Numbered from the stretch's first letter, positions 19,501-27,456 are shown. The stretch: 58,381 nucleotides of DNA from Marinilabiliaceae bacterium (GCA_021443545.1 JABUTU010000001.1:1-58381); one strand, 5' to 3'. The notes: generated from the sequence alone by a model not told the origin. Numbers and translations are program-made.

Positions 19501-20839
19501 CCTGAAAATTGATGACGTTAACAATATTGGTTCGCTCAAACTACGTGTTCGCTCGCTCATAGAGAGTTTGAAATATGACGATGAGAAACTGATAAAAACA
19601 GAGATTAAGCCTTTCGTTAAGCCTCAGAGTTTTGAAGAGGGAGACAAAGAGAACTATACGATTCTGGCACCATTCTTCACTGAGTATATGTCGCCACTAC
19701 TCCCATCAGCATTTAAAGCGATTGGCTATAACCTGGTTGCTCTTCCAATGGGAGATGCTGAGAGTAATGAATTAGGACTTAAATACTCCAATAACGAAGT
19801 ATGCTACCCAGCTACCATCATTGTAGGTGACTTTATTAAAGCATTACAAAGTGGCAAGTACGACCTCAACAAAACCGCTGTTACAATCACTCAGCTTGGA
19901 CAGTGTAGGGCTACGAACTACCCTGCACTCATCAAGAAGGCTCTTCAAGATGCAGGTATGTCACAAGTCCCCGTTATATCACTTGCAGGCCTTGACAAGA
20001 CAGAGAATCCTGGTTTCCATCTCGACTTTAAGATTGCAGGACCTATAGTATTGAATTCTTTGCTATATGGCGACTGGATTTCAATAATGTACCATGCAAT
20101 AGCTGTCCGAGAGAAGCAAAAAGGCGAAGCTAAACGTCTACGCGAGAAATATCTTGACCTTGCTAAACCATACATCGAATCGCAACACTCCAAACAGTTG
20201 ATAGGCTTGCTTTCACAAGCAGCCGAAGAGTTCAACAGCATTGAGGTAGACGACAAAGTATATCCAAAAGCAGGTATTGCAGGAGAGATATTCCTCAAGT
20301 TTAATCCTTTCAGTCACAAGCATGTATCAGATTGGCTGATGGATCATGGAGTCGAAGTATGTCCTCCTACATTCCATAACTTCTTCCTGAAGATTCTTGT
20401 TAATGTAGAGTTCAATCGTAAAAACAAGCTCACAGATCCTAAGATGCCAGCATGGATGATGGACCTCATATACAAACTCATATATAAAAGAGTTCATCAG
20501 TTCGAAAAGGCTGCAAGCAGATTCAGGTATTACGAGCCAGAACCTGACATCCGCACAATAAGCAAATGGGCAGAGGAGGTTCTTTGCCTCTCCGTTCAGA
20601 GTGGAGAGGGATGGTTACTTCCAGCTGAGACAATTGCATATATGAAACAGGGTTGCAATAACGTTGTGAGCCTACAACCATTCGGCTGTATAGCCAACCA
20701 TATAGCAGCACGAGGCATTGAGAAAAAGATTAAATCCCTCTACCCTCAGCTCAATATGCTTGCTCTCGATTTCGATGGAGGCGTTTCTGAAGCTAATATT
20801 GCAAACAGATTACTCTTATTTATCAGCAATATGAAGTAA
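16580..20839 (+). CDS. Giant 2-hydroxyacyl-CoA dehydratase activase-type protein (BadF/BcrA, DUF2229)
   Basis: The protein is about 1419 aa from GTG 16580; an upstream TTG overlaps the promoter and is rejected. It joins two ASKHA ATPase domains of the HgdC/BadF type (GLDVGSTTAKIVVL at residue 3 and LGIDSGSTTTKIVL near residue 330). A CKGCENQCQ cysteine cluster follows near residue 618, then DUF2229 and dehydratase-like parts. Both ATPase domains keep the two cysteines expected to bridge a [4Fe-4S] cluster: C124 and C163 in the first, C458 (or C462) and C497 in the second. Activators of this type use ATP to drive low-potential electron transfer into dehydratases or reductases. The all-in-one form is known in anaerobes, but its substrate is undetermined. 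No partner dehydratase gene lies next to it. Confidence 0.85.
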   Translation: MHRIGLDVGSTTAKIVVLAEDGQLEYAQYERHQANPAAVIKLFLNAIKEKLSNDEFTFSVTGSVGLGLAERCNLHFVQEVVAATEFTKKLHPDVTTIIDIGGEDAKIVYLNGGQVTDLRMNGNCAGGTGAFIDQMALCLGVEVSQMDQLASNAKIIYPIASRCGVFSKTDIQNLIARNATKEDIAASIFRAVAVQTASALSHGCEVKPVVMMCGGPLTFLPSLRKAIANYFHLNIDSDILKLEHANYVPAWGTAITYDDSKRYTVESLTKILDGTVIERDARGVEKSKYVYTVQMPPVFADNDAYSSWKEDKSKSDIQFGSISDLNGAPAYLGIDSGSTTTKIVLTDANGKILFRHYAHNGGNPVEAVTFGLNKLKKEADELGITINIAAGCSTGYGEDLIKAAFSLNYGMIETMAHYVAAQDICPNVSFILDIGGQDMKAIYVENGILTRMEINEACSSGCGSFIETFAQTLGCEISEFVQEACKSLTPCDLGTRCTVFMNSKVKQVLREGYSLSDISAGLAYSVVKNCLFKVLKIKNYDELGDNIVLQGGTMRNDAIVKAFENLTNRKVYRNNIPELMGAYGCALYAQRQSTKKSVESRQLDSIMQAANYTLDSLQCKGCENQCQITRYKFQTGQTFYSGNKCEKIFTNGANAQYTGVNMSDFKYNSLFKNEGEKKSFSKPHVVIGIPQVLNMFEEYPFWKTLFEACGIEIVLSSTSTYQNYEKGVHSVMSDNICFPAKLVHSHIYELAKAGVDRIFFPRVVYERVEDQNAYNSFNCPIIIGYPDVVDSAIDVDVPVDSPIIAFKNNKLLLKQVVDYMKTLGVKKKVAQDALVLAMRKWDKWGETLRARNTEIYNAARKEGRMTILLAGRPYHTDPLVQHNISDMIAKMGVDVITEEIARGGAVHLDSETPEAFHIRQWSYVNRILNSAQWVAEQDNNIHFVEMTSFGCGPDAFLTDEVRSILGRHGKSLTLLKIDDVNNIGSLKLRVRSLIESLKYDDEKLIKTEIKPFVKPQSFEEGDKENYTILAPFFTEYMSPLLPSAFKAIGYNLVALPMGDAESNELGLKYSNNEVCYPATIIVGDFIKALQSGKYDLNKTAVTITQLGQCRATNYPALIKKALQDAGMSQVPVISLAGLDKTENPGFHLDFKIAGPIVLNSLLYGDWISIMYHAIAVREKQKGEAKRLREKYLDLAKPYIESQHSKQLIGLLSQAAEEFNSIEVDDKVYPKAGIAGEIFLKFNPFSHKHVSDWLMDHGVEVCPPTFHNFFLKILVNVEFNRKNKLTDPKMPAWMMDLIYKLIYKRVHQFEKAASRFRYYEPEPDIRTISKWAEEVLCLSVQSGEGWLLPAETIAYMKQGCNNVVSLQPFGCIANHIAARGIEKKIKSLYPQLNMLALDFDGGVSEANIANRLLLFISNMK

Positions 20840-20879
20840 CCTTTTTTGAAAATTTGAGTATTAGTATAAGAAATTATCG

Positions 20880-20887
20880 TACATTTG
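20880..20887 (+). promoter_or_regulatory. Promoter -7 element for the small exported protein
   Basis: TACATTTG fits TAnnTTTG and lies 16 bases before the ATG at 20903; a TTTG at 20853-20856 is a possible but slightly distant -33 box. Confidence 0.55.
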
Positions 20888-20902
20888 CAAAAAGCAAGAT
20901 TT

Positions 20903-21352
20903 ATGAGACGAACAACATTTATATCCGCTATAGTTGCCTTTGTACTCTTGACACTTTCTGTTAGGACAAACGCGCAGGCTGACGTTTTGGAAAATAGCGC
21001 TTTAAGCTATTTCTCTAATCCGTTCATACCTACCAACAGGCCGTTCAAAGCCATCCTTACAGGCGACGAGACAACGGAATTTAGGACAACACTATTTTCT
21101 GGCACTACATATCGTATCGCCGTGGGGAATAAAGGAGAAGATGCTGAGCAACACGTAATTTTCAATGTTTACGATGGCAACCGCAATCTGCTCTTCTCAA
21201 ATCATGACTACAACAATGCTCCATATTGGGACTTCACAGTCGAAGGTTATATGGATTGCATCATAGAGGCAAAACTTGATGAGAGTATCACCTCTTCAGG
21301 ATTCGTTGTTTTAATGACAGGTTTCCAACTCAATAGTGACGAATTTAAATAA
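20903..21352 (+). CDS. Small exported protein of unknown function
   Basis: Start at ATG 20903 gives a clear signal peptide (MRRTTFISAIVAFVLLTLSV, cleavage near TNAQA) and a mature protein of about 125 residues. An upstream TTG at 20885 is in the promoter. The mature part is rich in beta-prone residues (TYRIAVGNKGEDAEQHVIF, FTVEGYMDCIIEAKL) and resembles a jelly-roll or C2-like sandwich, with no catalytic motif. It has no cysteine pair and no lipobox. I do not recognise the family. It ends against a bidirectional terminator shared with xerD. Confidence 0.65.
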   Translation: MRRTTFISAIVAFVLLTLSVRTNAQADVLENSALSYFSNPFIPTNRPFKAILTGDETTEFRTTLFSGTTYRIAVGNKGEDAEQHVIFNVYDGNRNLLFSNHDYNNAPYWDFTVEGYMDCIIEAKLDESITSSGFVVLMTGFQLNSDEFK

Positions 21353-21373
21353 AACGCCACTATAACTAAAAAT

Positions 21374-21405
21374 AAAAACTACCACCTCAAGTGGTAGTTT
21401 TTTTA
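21374..21405. terminator. Bidirectional terminator between the exported protein and xerD
   Basis: A perfect 12-bp stem (AAAAACTACCAC / GTGGTAGTTTTT, loop CTCAA) ends in a T-run. The flanking A-run makes it work for the convergent xerD as well. Confidence 0.88.
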
Positions 21406-21408
21406 TTT

Positions 21409-22305
21409 TCAAGAACGAGGATGTTTCTTTATGCTATCTTCAAGATACTTGTGGTCCAAATGAGTATATATTTCGGTCGTTATAATACTCTCATGCCCCA
21501 GCATCTCCTGAACTGCGCGAACATTAGCACCACCCGCAATCAGATGAGTTGCAAAAGAATGTCGGAAAGTATGAGGACTAACAACAATATCAAGACCCGC
21601 ATCCTTCACGGCCTTCTTAATAATGTAAAATACCATAACCCTCGACAGATGCTCCCCTCTCTTATTCAGAAAAACAATATCCGAATCAGTTGGATTCACA
21701 GGTACAAGATTTCTGCAACCCTCAATATACCTAAGTAATGCCTCACTTACTTTTTGGTTCATAGGCACTAACCGCTCCTTGCGTCCCTTACCCTCAACAC
21801 GAATATAGTTGTTCTCAAAAGATATATTTGAAATTTTAAGCTCTACAAGTTCTGAAACACGCAAGCCACAACTATAGAGCGTCACAAGAATAGCCCTGTT
21901 GCGCTGACCATCCTGCCGACTATCATCTACCGCATTTATAACATCAACAACCTGTTCCAGGCTCAATACACTTGGTAACTTTCTGCCAACACGAGGAACA
22001 TCCAACAATGCTGTAGGTTCCTTCTCAATCCTCTCCTCAATCAGAAGAGACTTGAAGAATTGTTTTATACCACTAATTATGCGAGCCTGAGTTCTTGCAC
22101 TGATGCCATTCTCTGCAAGCCATTGAAGGAAATCTCTTAATTGCTGAACATCCACACATTCTGCAGATATATCATATCCTCCACCCTTAAGAAAGAGAAA
22201 TAACTTCTGTAAATCTGTAATATATGCTTGAATTGAATTCTTAGACAAACCTTTCTGCAATTTCAGATATGCCTCAAAATCCTCAAAATCTTTATCCCAA
22301 TTCAT
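21409..22305 (-). CDS. xerD: Site-specific tyrosine recombinase XerD
   Basis: XerD is one of the two recombinases resolving chromosome dimers at dif. I start at the Met of MNWDKDFEDFEAYLKLQKG (22303-22305), giving 298 aa, the usual length; a longer in-frame start at 22401 would add 32 residues unlike the family. The N-terminal SAM-like core-binding domain is followed by the catalytic domain with Arg in SCGLRVSEL, HTFRHSFATHL (His and Arg), LGHESIITTEIYTH, and the nucleophile Tyr in that last segment. XerC or an integrase are alternatives, but length and the absence of an integration context favour a housekeeping XerD. It converges on the preceding gene over a shared terminator. Confidence 0.88.
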   Translation of the reverse strand: MNWDKDFEDFEAYLKLQKGLSKNSIQAYITDLQKLFLFLKGGGYDISAECVDVQQLRDFLQWLAENGISARTQARIISGIKQFFKSLLIEERIEKEPTALLDVPRVGRKLPSVLSLEQVVDVINAVDDSRQDGQRNRAILVTLYSCGLRVSELVELKISNISFENNYIRVEGKGRKERLVPMNQKVSEALLRYIEGCRNLVPVNPTDSDIVFLNKRGEHLSRVMVFYIIKKAVKDAGLDIVVSPHTFRHSFATHLIAGGANVRAVQEMLGHESIITTEIYTHLDHKYLEDSIKKHPRS

Positions 22306-22332
22306 CTTTGTAGATCTAACATAGAACGACAA

Positions 22333-22340
22333 CAAAGTTA
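22333..22340 (-). promoter_or_regulatory. Promoter -7 element for xerD
   Basis: TAACTTTG on the minus strand matches TAnnTTTG, 28 bases before the chosen start. It supports the shorter XerD. Confidence 0.55.
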
Positions 22341-22433
22341 GTGCATTTTGAGAGAGATGGTAAAAATTTATCATAATTTTTGAGCACAGGATGTATGACA
22401 CTTTTTTTTAAAAAACAATAGGTCAAGAGTTTT

Positions 22434-22461
22434 TTTGACACATATTTTTTACCTTACTTTG
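22434..22461 (+). promoter_or_regulatory. Probable dnaA promoter
   Basis: TTTG at 22434-22437 and TTACTTTG at 22454-22461 (one mismatch to TAnnTTTG) lie upstream of dnaA, but the 16-base spacing is shorter than usual. I see no consensus DnaA boxes here. Confidence 0.4.
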
Positions 22462-22514
22462 CAGTCGTTAAATAATGCGGACAATTAATCAACCATCAAA
22501 ACAAAATATCTACG

Positions 22515-23906
22515 ATGTCTAATGCGGCAGAAGAAATATGGGATAAATGCTTGAAAATAATCAAGAAGTATGCGCAGACATCGGCATATGAGAGTTGGTT
22601 CAAGCCTCTACAAGCTGTTAATTTCGAGGACAGTACTCTGTACCTGAGAGTTCCAAGTCAGTATTTCATTGAGACACTCGAGGGTCAACACAAGGGTATA
22701 CTTCAAGAAGCTGTTCAGTCCGTCATCGGAAGCAATGCAAAAGTTGTCTATAAGTACTACATGCTCGAAGCTGAGACTATAGAGCAGAGCAACTTAGAGA
22801 CAAACCGACTCCCTATAAATGGTTATAATGTCAAGGAAGAACTGACATTTGACCCGTTCAAGCAACGACGTATTAACGTTGCTCCCCAGCTGAACGAGAA
22901 CTACACATTTGACAATTACGTTCCTGGCGAGTGCAACAAAATGGCACGGGCACTTGCAATTGAAGTTGCCAATAAGCCTGGTTTGACGCCATTCAACCCA
23001 CTATATATATATGGAGCAAGCGGAGTTGGCAAGACTCACCTAATTCAGGCTATCGGTCTTGAAATATGTAAACGCGACTCAGAACTATGCGTCATATACT
23101 TAGCCGCCAGCAATTTCATGCGGCAGATGATGCAAGCAGCCAAAGATGGTAAGACATACGAGTTTATCGAATTTTACCAAGGAGTTGACATACTTATAAT
23201 TGACGACATCCAAGAGATAGCAGGTAAAACTGGCACAGAGAACGCATTCTTCCAGATATTCAACCACCTGAAGGAACACAACAAACAGATAGTCATTGCT
23301 TCCGACAAAAAACCTCATGAGATTATTGGCATGGAAGACCGACTTCTGTCACGTCTCAAATCAGGAATTGTCGAAGAGATAACTCGTCCCGACTTCGAGA
23401 CCAGAACCAGAATAATCAAGGCTAAGATATCGCATATTGGCATTCAACTTTCAAACGAAATCATCAGCTATTTGGCAGATAATCTGCACAATAATGTACG
23501 CGAACTTGAAGGCTCAATATCTTCATTAATGGCGAGAGCAACTGTGATGCATTGCGACATCACAATGAGCGTTGCAAAAGCAGTTGTGGAGAATATGATT
23601 AACACACCTTCGAGAGAAGTTTCCATCGATCAGATAATTGACACCGTATGTGCATTCTATAAGGTGGACTCATCCGACCTTCGCAAAAAATCACGAAAAC
23701 AAGAGTTTGTATGGCCCCGTCAAGTGTGTATGTACCTCGCAAAAAATATGACAAATGCGAGTCTGGCAACCATTGGTCTTAACATTGCAAACCGCAACCA
23801 CTCTACTGTACTCTATGCCTTAAAAACTGTGCAAGACAGAATATCCGTCGACAAAGAGGTGGAAAAGGAGATTAAACAGATAGAGTCTAAGGTGAGGAAT
23901 TGTTAA
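22515..23906 (+). CDS. dnaA: Chromosomal replication initiator DnaA
   Basis: DnaA binds and opens the replication origin. The 463-aa protein has an N-terminal domain I (IWDKCLKIIKKYAQTSAYESWF), a variable linker, and the AAA+ domain with Walker A GASGVGKTHL and Walker B ILIIDDIQ. Domain IV ends with the DNA-binding signature NRNHSTVLYALK. ATG 22515 is chosen for agreement with the family (MSNAAEEIWDKC). It is monocistronic as far as can be seen, between xerD (divergent) and rpsA, which has its own promoter. No DnaA-box cluster is visible, so oriC is probably elsewhere, as often in this phylum. Confidence 0.96.
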   Translation: MSNAAEEIWDKCLKIIKKYAQTSAYESWFKPLQAVNFEDSTLYLRVPSQYFIETLEGQHKGILQEAVQSVIGSNAKVVYKYYMLEAETIEQSNLETNRLPINGYNVKEELTFDPFKQRRINVAPQLNENYTFDNYVPGECNKMARALAIEVANKPGLTPFNPLYIYGASGVGKTHLIQAIGLEICKRDSELCVIYLAASNFMRQMMQAAKDGKTYEFIEFYQGVDILIIDDIQEIAGKTGTENAFFQIFNHLKEHNKQIVIASDKKPHEIIGMEDRLLSRLKSGIVEEITRPDFETRTRIIKAKISHIGIQLSNEIISYLADNLHNNVRELEGSISSLMARATVMHCDITMSVAKAVVENMINTPSREVSIDQIIDTVCAFYKVDSSDLRKKSRKQEFVWPRQVCMYLAKNMTNASLATIGLNIANRNHSTVLYALKTVQDRISVDKEVEKEIKQIESKVRNC

Positions 23907-23965
23907 ATATATTTAAATCAATCTATTTAATTTTCTTACCAACCATCTTAGAGGTTCAAAATGAG

Positions 23966-23973
23966 TAATTTTG
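23966..23973 (+). promoter_or_regulatory. Promoter -7 element for rpsA
   Basis: TAATTTTG matches TAnnTTTG and lies 55 bases before the start codon. A 14-base sequence containing it recurs at the rpsA start (24028-24041). Confidence 0.6.
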
Positions 23974-24006
23974 CACTCGATTTCAATCAATATAATGTCT
24001 AACGAC

Positions 24007-24028
24007 TAATTAAGTAATTTTTTAATTA
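24007..24028 (+). promoter_or_regulatory. AU-rich hairpin just before the rpsA start
   Basis: TAATTAA (24007-24013) and TTAATTA (24022-24028) form a weak stem directly before the ATG at 24029. A binding site for S1 itself is conceivable, since S1 prefers AU-rich leaders and is autoregulated in E. coli; this is inference. Confidence 0.35.
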
Positions 24029-25807
24029 ATGAGTAATTTTGTAGAAGGCGTTGAAGGTTTCGACTGGGAAACGCTCGAAAGTGGTGTAACCACATCAGCA
24101 TCTCGTGAGCAGCTCACAGAGATGTACGACAAGACCCTCTCTGCTATAGCAGAAAACGAAGTAACAAAGGGTACTGTCATCTCAATCAACAAACGCGAGG
24201 TCGTTGTGAACGTAGGTTCAAAGTCTGACGGCATCGTTTCTCGTAGCGAATTCCGCTACAATCCAGACCTCAAAGTAGGTGACGAAGTAGAAGTTTACAT
24301 TGAAAATCGTGAGGACAAGAAGGGACAGCTCGTCCTCTCACACAAGAAGGCTCGCGCAATGCGTTCATGGGATTGTGTCAATGAAGCTCTCGAGAAAGAC
24401 GAAATCATCAAGGGTTATATCAAGTGTCGCACTAAGGGCGGTATGATTGTTGATGTATTCGGCATCGAGGCATTCCTCCCAGGTTCACAGATTGACGTTA
24501 AGCCTATCCGCGACTACGACATCTTTGTTGGCAAAACAATGGAATTCAAAATCGTTAAAATCAATAGCGAATTCCGCAATGTTGTCGTTTCTCATAAAGC
24601 TCTCATCGAGGCTGAACTCGAGCAACAGAAGAAGGATATCATATCTAAGCTCGAGAAGGGTCAGGTACTTGAAGGAACAGTTAAGAACATCACATCATAC
24701 GGAGTATTCGTTGACCTCGGTGGCGTAGATGGTCTTATCCATATCACAGACCTCTCATGGGGCCGTGTTTCTCACCCAGAAGAGATTGTACAACTCGACC
24801 AGAAGATCAATGTTGTTATACTTGACTTTGATGACGAGAAGAAGCGTATAGCACTCGGTCTCAAGCAGCTTACTCCTCATCCTTGGGATGCTCTCAGCCA
24901 GGAACTTAAGGTTGGCGACAAGGTTTCAGGAAAGGTTGTTGTAATGGCTGATTACGGAGCATTCGTTGAAATCGCTCCAGGCGTTGAGGGTCTCATCCAT
25001 GTCTCTGAGATGTCATGGTCACAGCACCTCCGTTCAGCTCAGGATTTCCTCAAAGTAGGCGAAGAGATTGAGGCACAGGTTCTTACACTCGACCGCGAGG
25101 AGCGTAAGATGTCACTCGGCATTAAGCAACTCCATCAGGATCCTTGGGCCGACATCGATGTACGCTACCCAGTTGGTTCTAAGCACAGCGCTACAGTTCG
25201 TAACTTTACAAACTTCGGCGTATTTGCTGAGATTGAAGAGGGCGTAGATGGTCTTATCCACATATCAGACCTATCATGGACTAAGAAGATTAAGCATCCA
25301 AATGAGTTCACTTCAATAGGCAACAAGATTGATGTTGTAGTACTCGAAATCGACAAGGAGCAGCGTCGTCTCAGCCTCGGACACAAGCAACTCGAGGAGA
25401 ACCCATGGGATGTATTCGAGACAATCTTCACAGTTGATTCTGTTCACGAGGGCACAATCACTGCAATCATCGATAAGGGCGCTATCATAGCTCTCCCATA
25501 TGGTGTTGAAGGTTTCGCTACTCCTCGCCACCTCACAAAGGAGGATGGCTCACAGGCTAAGGTTGACGAGAAGCTCGCATTCAAGGTTATTGAGTTCAAC
25601 AAGGGCGCTAAGCGTATCATCTTATCTCACTCTCGTACATTCGAGGAGGAGAAGAAGAGCGAAGCAACAGAGCGCAAGCCTAAAGCAAAAGAGACAAAGA
25701 AAAGCGTTAAGAAGGTTAACGACAACCGCGAAGCTACAACACTCGGTGACATCACTGAGCTCGCAGCACTCAAGAGCCAACTCGAGGCTAATGAGAAGGG
25801 TGAATAA
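24029..25807 (+). CDS. rpsA: 30S ribosomal protein S1
   Basis: S1 recruits mRNA to the 30S subunit. The 592-aa protein contains about six S1 (OB-fold) repeats. The well-formed middle ones show GVFVDLGGVDGLIHITDLSW, GAFVEIAPGVEGLIHVSEMSW and GVFAEIEEGVDGLIHISDLSW, each followed by a (K/R)(K/R)xxLGxKQL-type segment. The first two repeats are degenerate, as usual for ribosome-binding repeats, and the C-terminus is a Lys/Glu-rich tail. Codon use is strongly biased (CTC, CGT, AAG), unlike its neighbours, as expected of a highly expressed gene. It is closed by a strong terminator. Confidence 0.95.
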   Translation: MSNFVEGVEGFDWETLESGVTTSASREQLTEMYDKTLSAIAENEVTKGTVISINKREVVVNVGSKSDGIVSRSEFRYNPDLKVGDEVEVYIENREDKKGQLVLSHKKARAMRSWDCVNEALEKDEIIKGYIKCRTKGGMIVDVFGIEAFLPGSQIDVKPIRDYDIFVGKTMEFKIVKINSEFRNVVVSHKALIEAELEQQKKDIISKLEKGQVLEGTVKNITSYGVFVDLGGVDGLIHITDLSWGRVSHPEEIVQLDQKINVVILDFDDEKKRIALGLKQLTPHPWDALSQELKVGDKVSGKVVVMADYGAFVEIAPGVEGLIHVSEMSWSQHLRSAQDFLKVGEEIEAQVLTLDREERKMSLGIKQLHQDPWADIDVRYPVGSKHSATVRNFTNFGVFAEIEEGVDGLIHISDLSWTKKIKHPNEFTSIGNKIDVVVLEIDKEQRRLSLGHKQLEENPWDVFETIFTVDSVHEGTITAIIDKGAIIALPYGVEGFATPRHLTKEDGSQAKVDEKLAFKVIEFNKGAKRIILSHSRTFEEEKKSEATERKPKAKETKKSVKKVNDNREATTLGDITELAALKSQLEANEKGE

Positions 25808-25833
25808 TCTTTGAAATAAAACTCTTTATAAAC

Positions 25834-25874
25834 AATGGGTGTCAGGCATACGCTTGACACCCATTTGTTTTTTT
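25834..25874 (+). terminator. rpsA terminator
   Basis: An 11-bp perfect stem (AATGGGTGTCA / TGACACCCATT) with a ten-base loop is followed by TTGTTTTTTT. Confidence 0.9.
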
Positions 25875-25880
25875 GCTTAT

Positions 25881-26006
25881 ATTGACAACCGGCAGAGTCG
25901 ACATCTTCAGCAAGACTAAATGGCGCAACGCAATCTACGAACTCAAGATGACCACCAACGGTGGCCTCGATGCCGAGAGAGAACAAATCGCCGACAACCA
26001 GCTTTG
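25881..26006 (+). pseudogene. Remnant of a PD-(D/E)XK nuclease-type (PDDEXK_9) gene
   Basis: This frame is open for about 40 codons (LTTGRVDIFSKTKWRNAIYE…) to a TGA near 26006, with no plausible start of its own. GRVDI…IYELKM matches the core of the PD-(D/E)XK domain at the C-terminus of Bacteroidetes AAA-ATPase-like proteins (GRxDxxx…ELK). The usual downstream part is absent or frameshifted. I read it as the decayed tail of such a gene, which is often multicopy in these genomes. Exact ends are uncertain. Confidence 0.45.
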
Positions 26007-26123
26007 AGCAAGATAGAATGTTGGTGAAACAAAGCCCGAAGATTATGACTCATATTTGGCATAAACATTGAAAACCAATAAACTACAAACATATTTATCA
26101 AACGAGTATCAAATAATCAAAGT

Positions 26124-26171
26124 ATGAAACCAAAAGATCTACCTTCTGAAAAGGGTTCTATTGAACGCTAA
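26124..26171 (+). other. Fifteen-codon ORF directly followed by a terminator
   Basis: ATG 26124 to TAA 26169-26171 encodes MKPKDLPSEKGSIER, and a terminator-like hairpin begins three bases later. It may be a leader peptide, the truncated start of a lost gene, or chance. No promoter consensus was seen just upstream. Confidence 0.25.
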
Positions 26172-26174
26172 AAA

Positions 26175-26210
26175 CGCCTCCTTTTCGCATAAAACTGGAG
26201 GCGATTTTTT
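26175..26210 (+). terminator. Intrinsic terminator
   Basis: CGCCTCC (26175-26181) pairs with GGAGGCG (26197-26203) and is followed by ATTTTTT. It isolates the decayed region from the XRE/ImmA unit. Confidence 0.7.
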
Positions 26211-26302
26211 CTGAATCGAAGAGATTAATGGTGTTATTTGTGTTTATATTATTCCAATATTAGGGGTATTTAGCTATTATTTATTGACAAATATTCAATA
26301 TG

Positions 26303-26319
26303 ATGCGATTTTGTCGCAT
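26303..26319 (+). promoter_or_regulatory. Operator-like palindrome before the XRE/ImmA gene
   Basis: ATGCGA (26303-26308) and TCGCAT (26314-26319) flank TTTTG, a compact dyad typical of XRE-regulator operators. It sits four bases upstream of the -33 box of the gene encoding an XRE protein, so autoregulation is likely (inference). Confidence 0.55.
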
Positions 26320-26322
26320 AAA

Positions 26323-26355
26323 TTTGGTTAAAAGTGAAAAACTTGTCTATATTTG
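26323..26355 (+). promoter_or_regulatory. Promoter for the XRE/ImmA pair
   Basis: TTTG at 26323-26326 and TATATTTG at 26348-26355, separated by 21 bases, match the consensus well. Confidence 0.75.
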
Positions 26356-26373
26356 CACACATAAAAAATAAAT

Positions 26374-27456
26374 ATGGATGATATACTATACATATTTTCA
26401 AAACGTCTCAGACAGGCTCGAAAAAGAGCAAAGTTGTCGATGGATGAACTATGCGGCATTATGGAACCTTCTGTAAGCAAGCAGACCATTTCAAAGTACG
26501 AGGCAGGCAAGTGCATGCCGAATGGGCTTTTAATGATTGCTCTTGCTAAGGCTCTTAATGTAGAAATAGAGTATTTTGCACGGCCTTTTGACTTTGACAT
26601 TAACGAATTGAGCATCTCTTTCCGAAAAAAAGCTTCTGTTTCTACAAAGGATTTAGATGCATTGAAAGTTGATATTCAGGATGATATAGAAAGATATTTA
26701 GAGCTTGAAACTTTGTTAGGCAACAAATCAGCAAAACTAGAACCTCTGACAAAGTCGGTTTTGAAAACGAGCGACGATATGAGGCGTATGGCCAAACTTC
26801 TTCGCGACAAATGGCAATTGGGAAACAATCCTATTCTAAATGTTAAAGAACTATTTGAAAGCAAGGGCGTTGTTGTGATAAATACAAAAGGACCAGATGG
26901 CTTCGATGGTGTAAGTGGAATGATAAATAAAGGGAATGATATATTTCCTGTAGTCGTTATCAATCCTACGATTGATATTTGCGAACGCAAACGTCTTACG
27001 ATGTTTCATGAATTAGCCCATCTGCTATTCAATGATCTGTTTGACAGAGATTTGTTGCCTAAAGAGAAAGAAAAACTTTGTAATTCGTTCGCAAATGAAA
27101 TGTTATTACCCGAAAATGTAGCCAGGAATGGTTTTAAAGGAAAACGGCAAATACATTTGCCAGAATTAATTTATTTTCAGCAATCATATGGAATCTCATT
27201 AGAAGCCATAGTTTACAAACTTCATGAGTTGGGGTTGATAAATGATGTAAGGTTTAGGACATTCCAATTTCTCAAGAATACAAAGCCGTTTATGAAAAAG
27301 GCAGTCTCCACTTCTATGTTCAACGAGTCAGATACGATGCGTTTTGAGGCAATGGTGTACAAGGCAATTGCAGAAGGACTAATCTCGCAAGAACGTGCGG
27401 CTGTTCTTTTAAAGCAGCCCTTAACAGATGTTCAATATAATATGGAGACAATTTAA
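26374..27456 (+). CDS. XRE-family regulator with ImmA/IrrE metallopeptidase domain
   Basis: The 360-aa protein has an N-terminal helix-turn-helix of the XRE type (RLRQARKRAKLSMDELCGIM … VSKQTISKYEAGKCMP, about residues 10-60). An ImmA/IrrE peptidase domain (COG2856) carries the zinc motif HELAH at residues 212-216. Proteins with this layout act as antitoxins, mobile-element repressors or stress-triggered regulators whose cleavage derepresses a partner. Its stop codon overlaps the start of the next gene by one base, the coupling usual in toxin-antitoxin pairs. A palindrome and a strong promoter precede it. What triggers the peptidase, and its substrate, cannot be read from the sequence. Confidence 0.88.
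   Translation: MDDILYIFSKRLRQARKRAKLSMDELCGIMEPSVSKQTISKYEAGKCMPNGLLMIALAKALNVEIEYFARPFDFDINELSISFRKKASVSTKDLDALKVDIQDDIERYLELETLLGNKSAKLEPLTKSVLKTSDDMRRMAKLLRDKWQLGNNPILNVKELFESKGVVVINTKGPDGFDGVSGMINKGNDIFPVVVINPTIDICERKRLTMFHELAHLLFNDLFDRDLLPKEKEKLCNSFANEMLLPENVARNGFKGKRQIHLPELIYFQQSYGISLEAIVYKLHELGLINDVRFRTFQFLKNTKPFMKKAVSTSMFNESDTMRFEAMVYKAIAEGLISQERAAVLLKQPLTDVQYNMETI

Noticed and set aside
21409-22305. Phage or element integrase
   Set aside because: Length, motif spacing and isolated context fit the housekeeping recombinase XerD; no attachment repeats or phage genes are nearby.
22306-22514. Replication origin next to dnaA
   Set aside because: The gap is AT-rich but I see no cluster of TTATCCACA-type DnaA boxes and no repeated 13-mers; in this phylum oriC is often far from dnaA.
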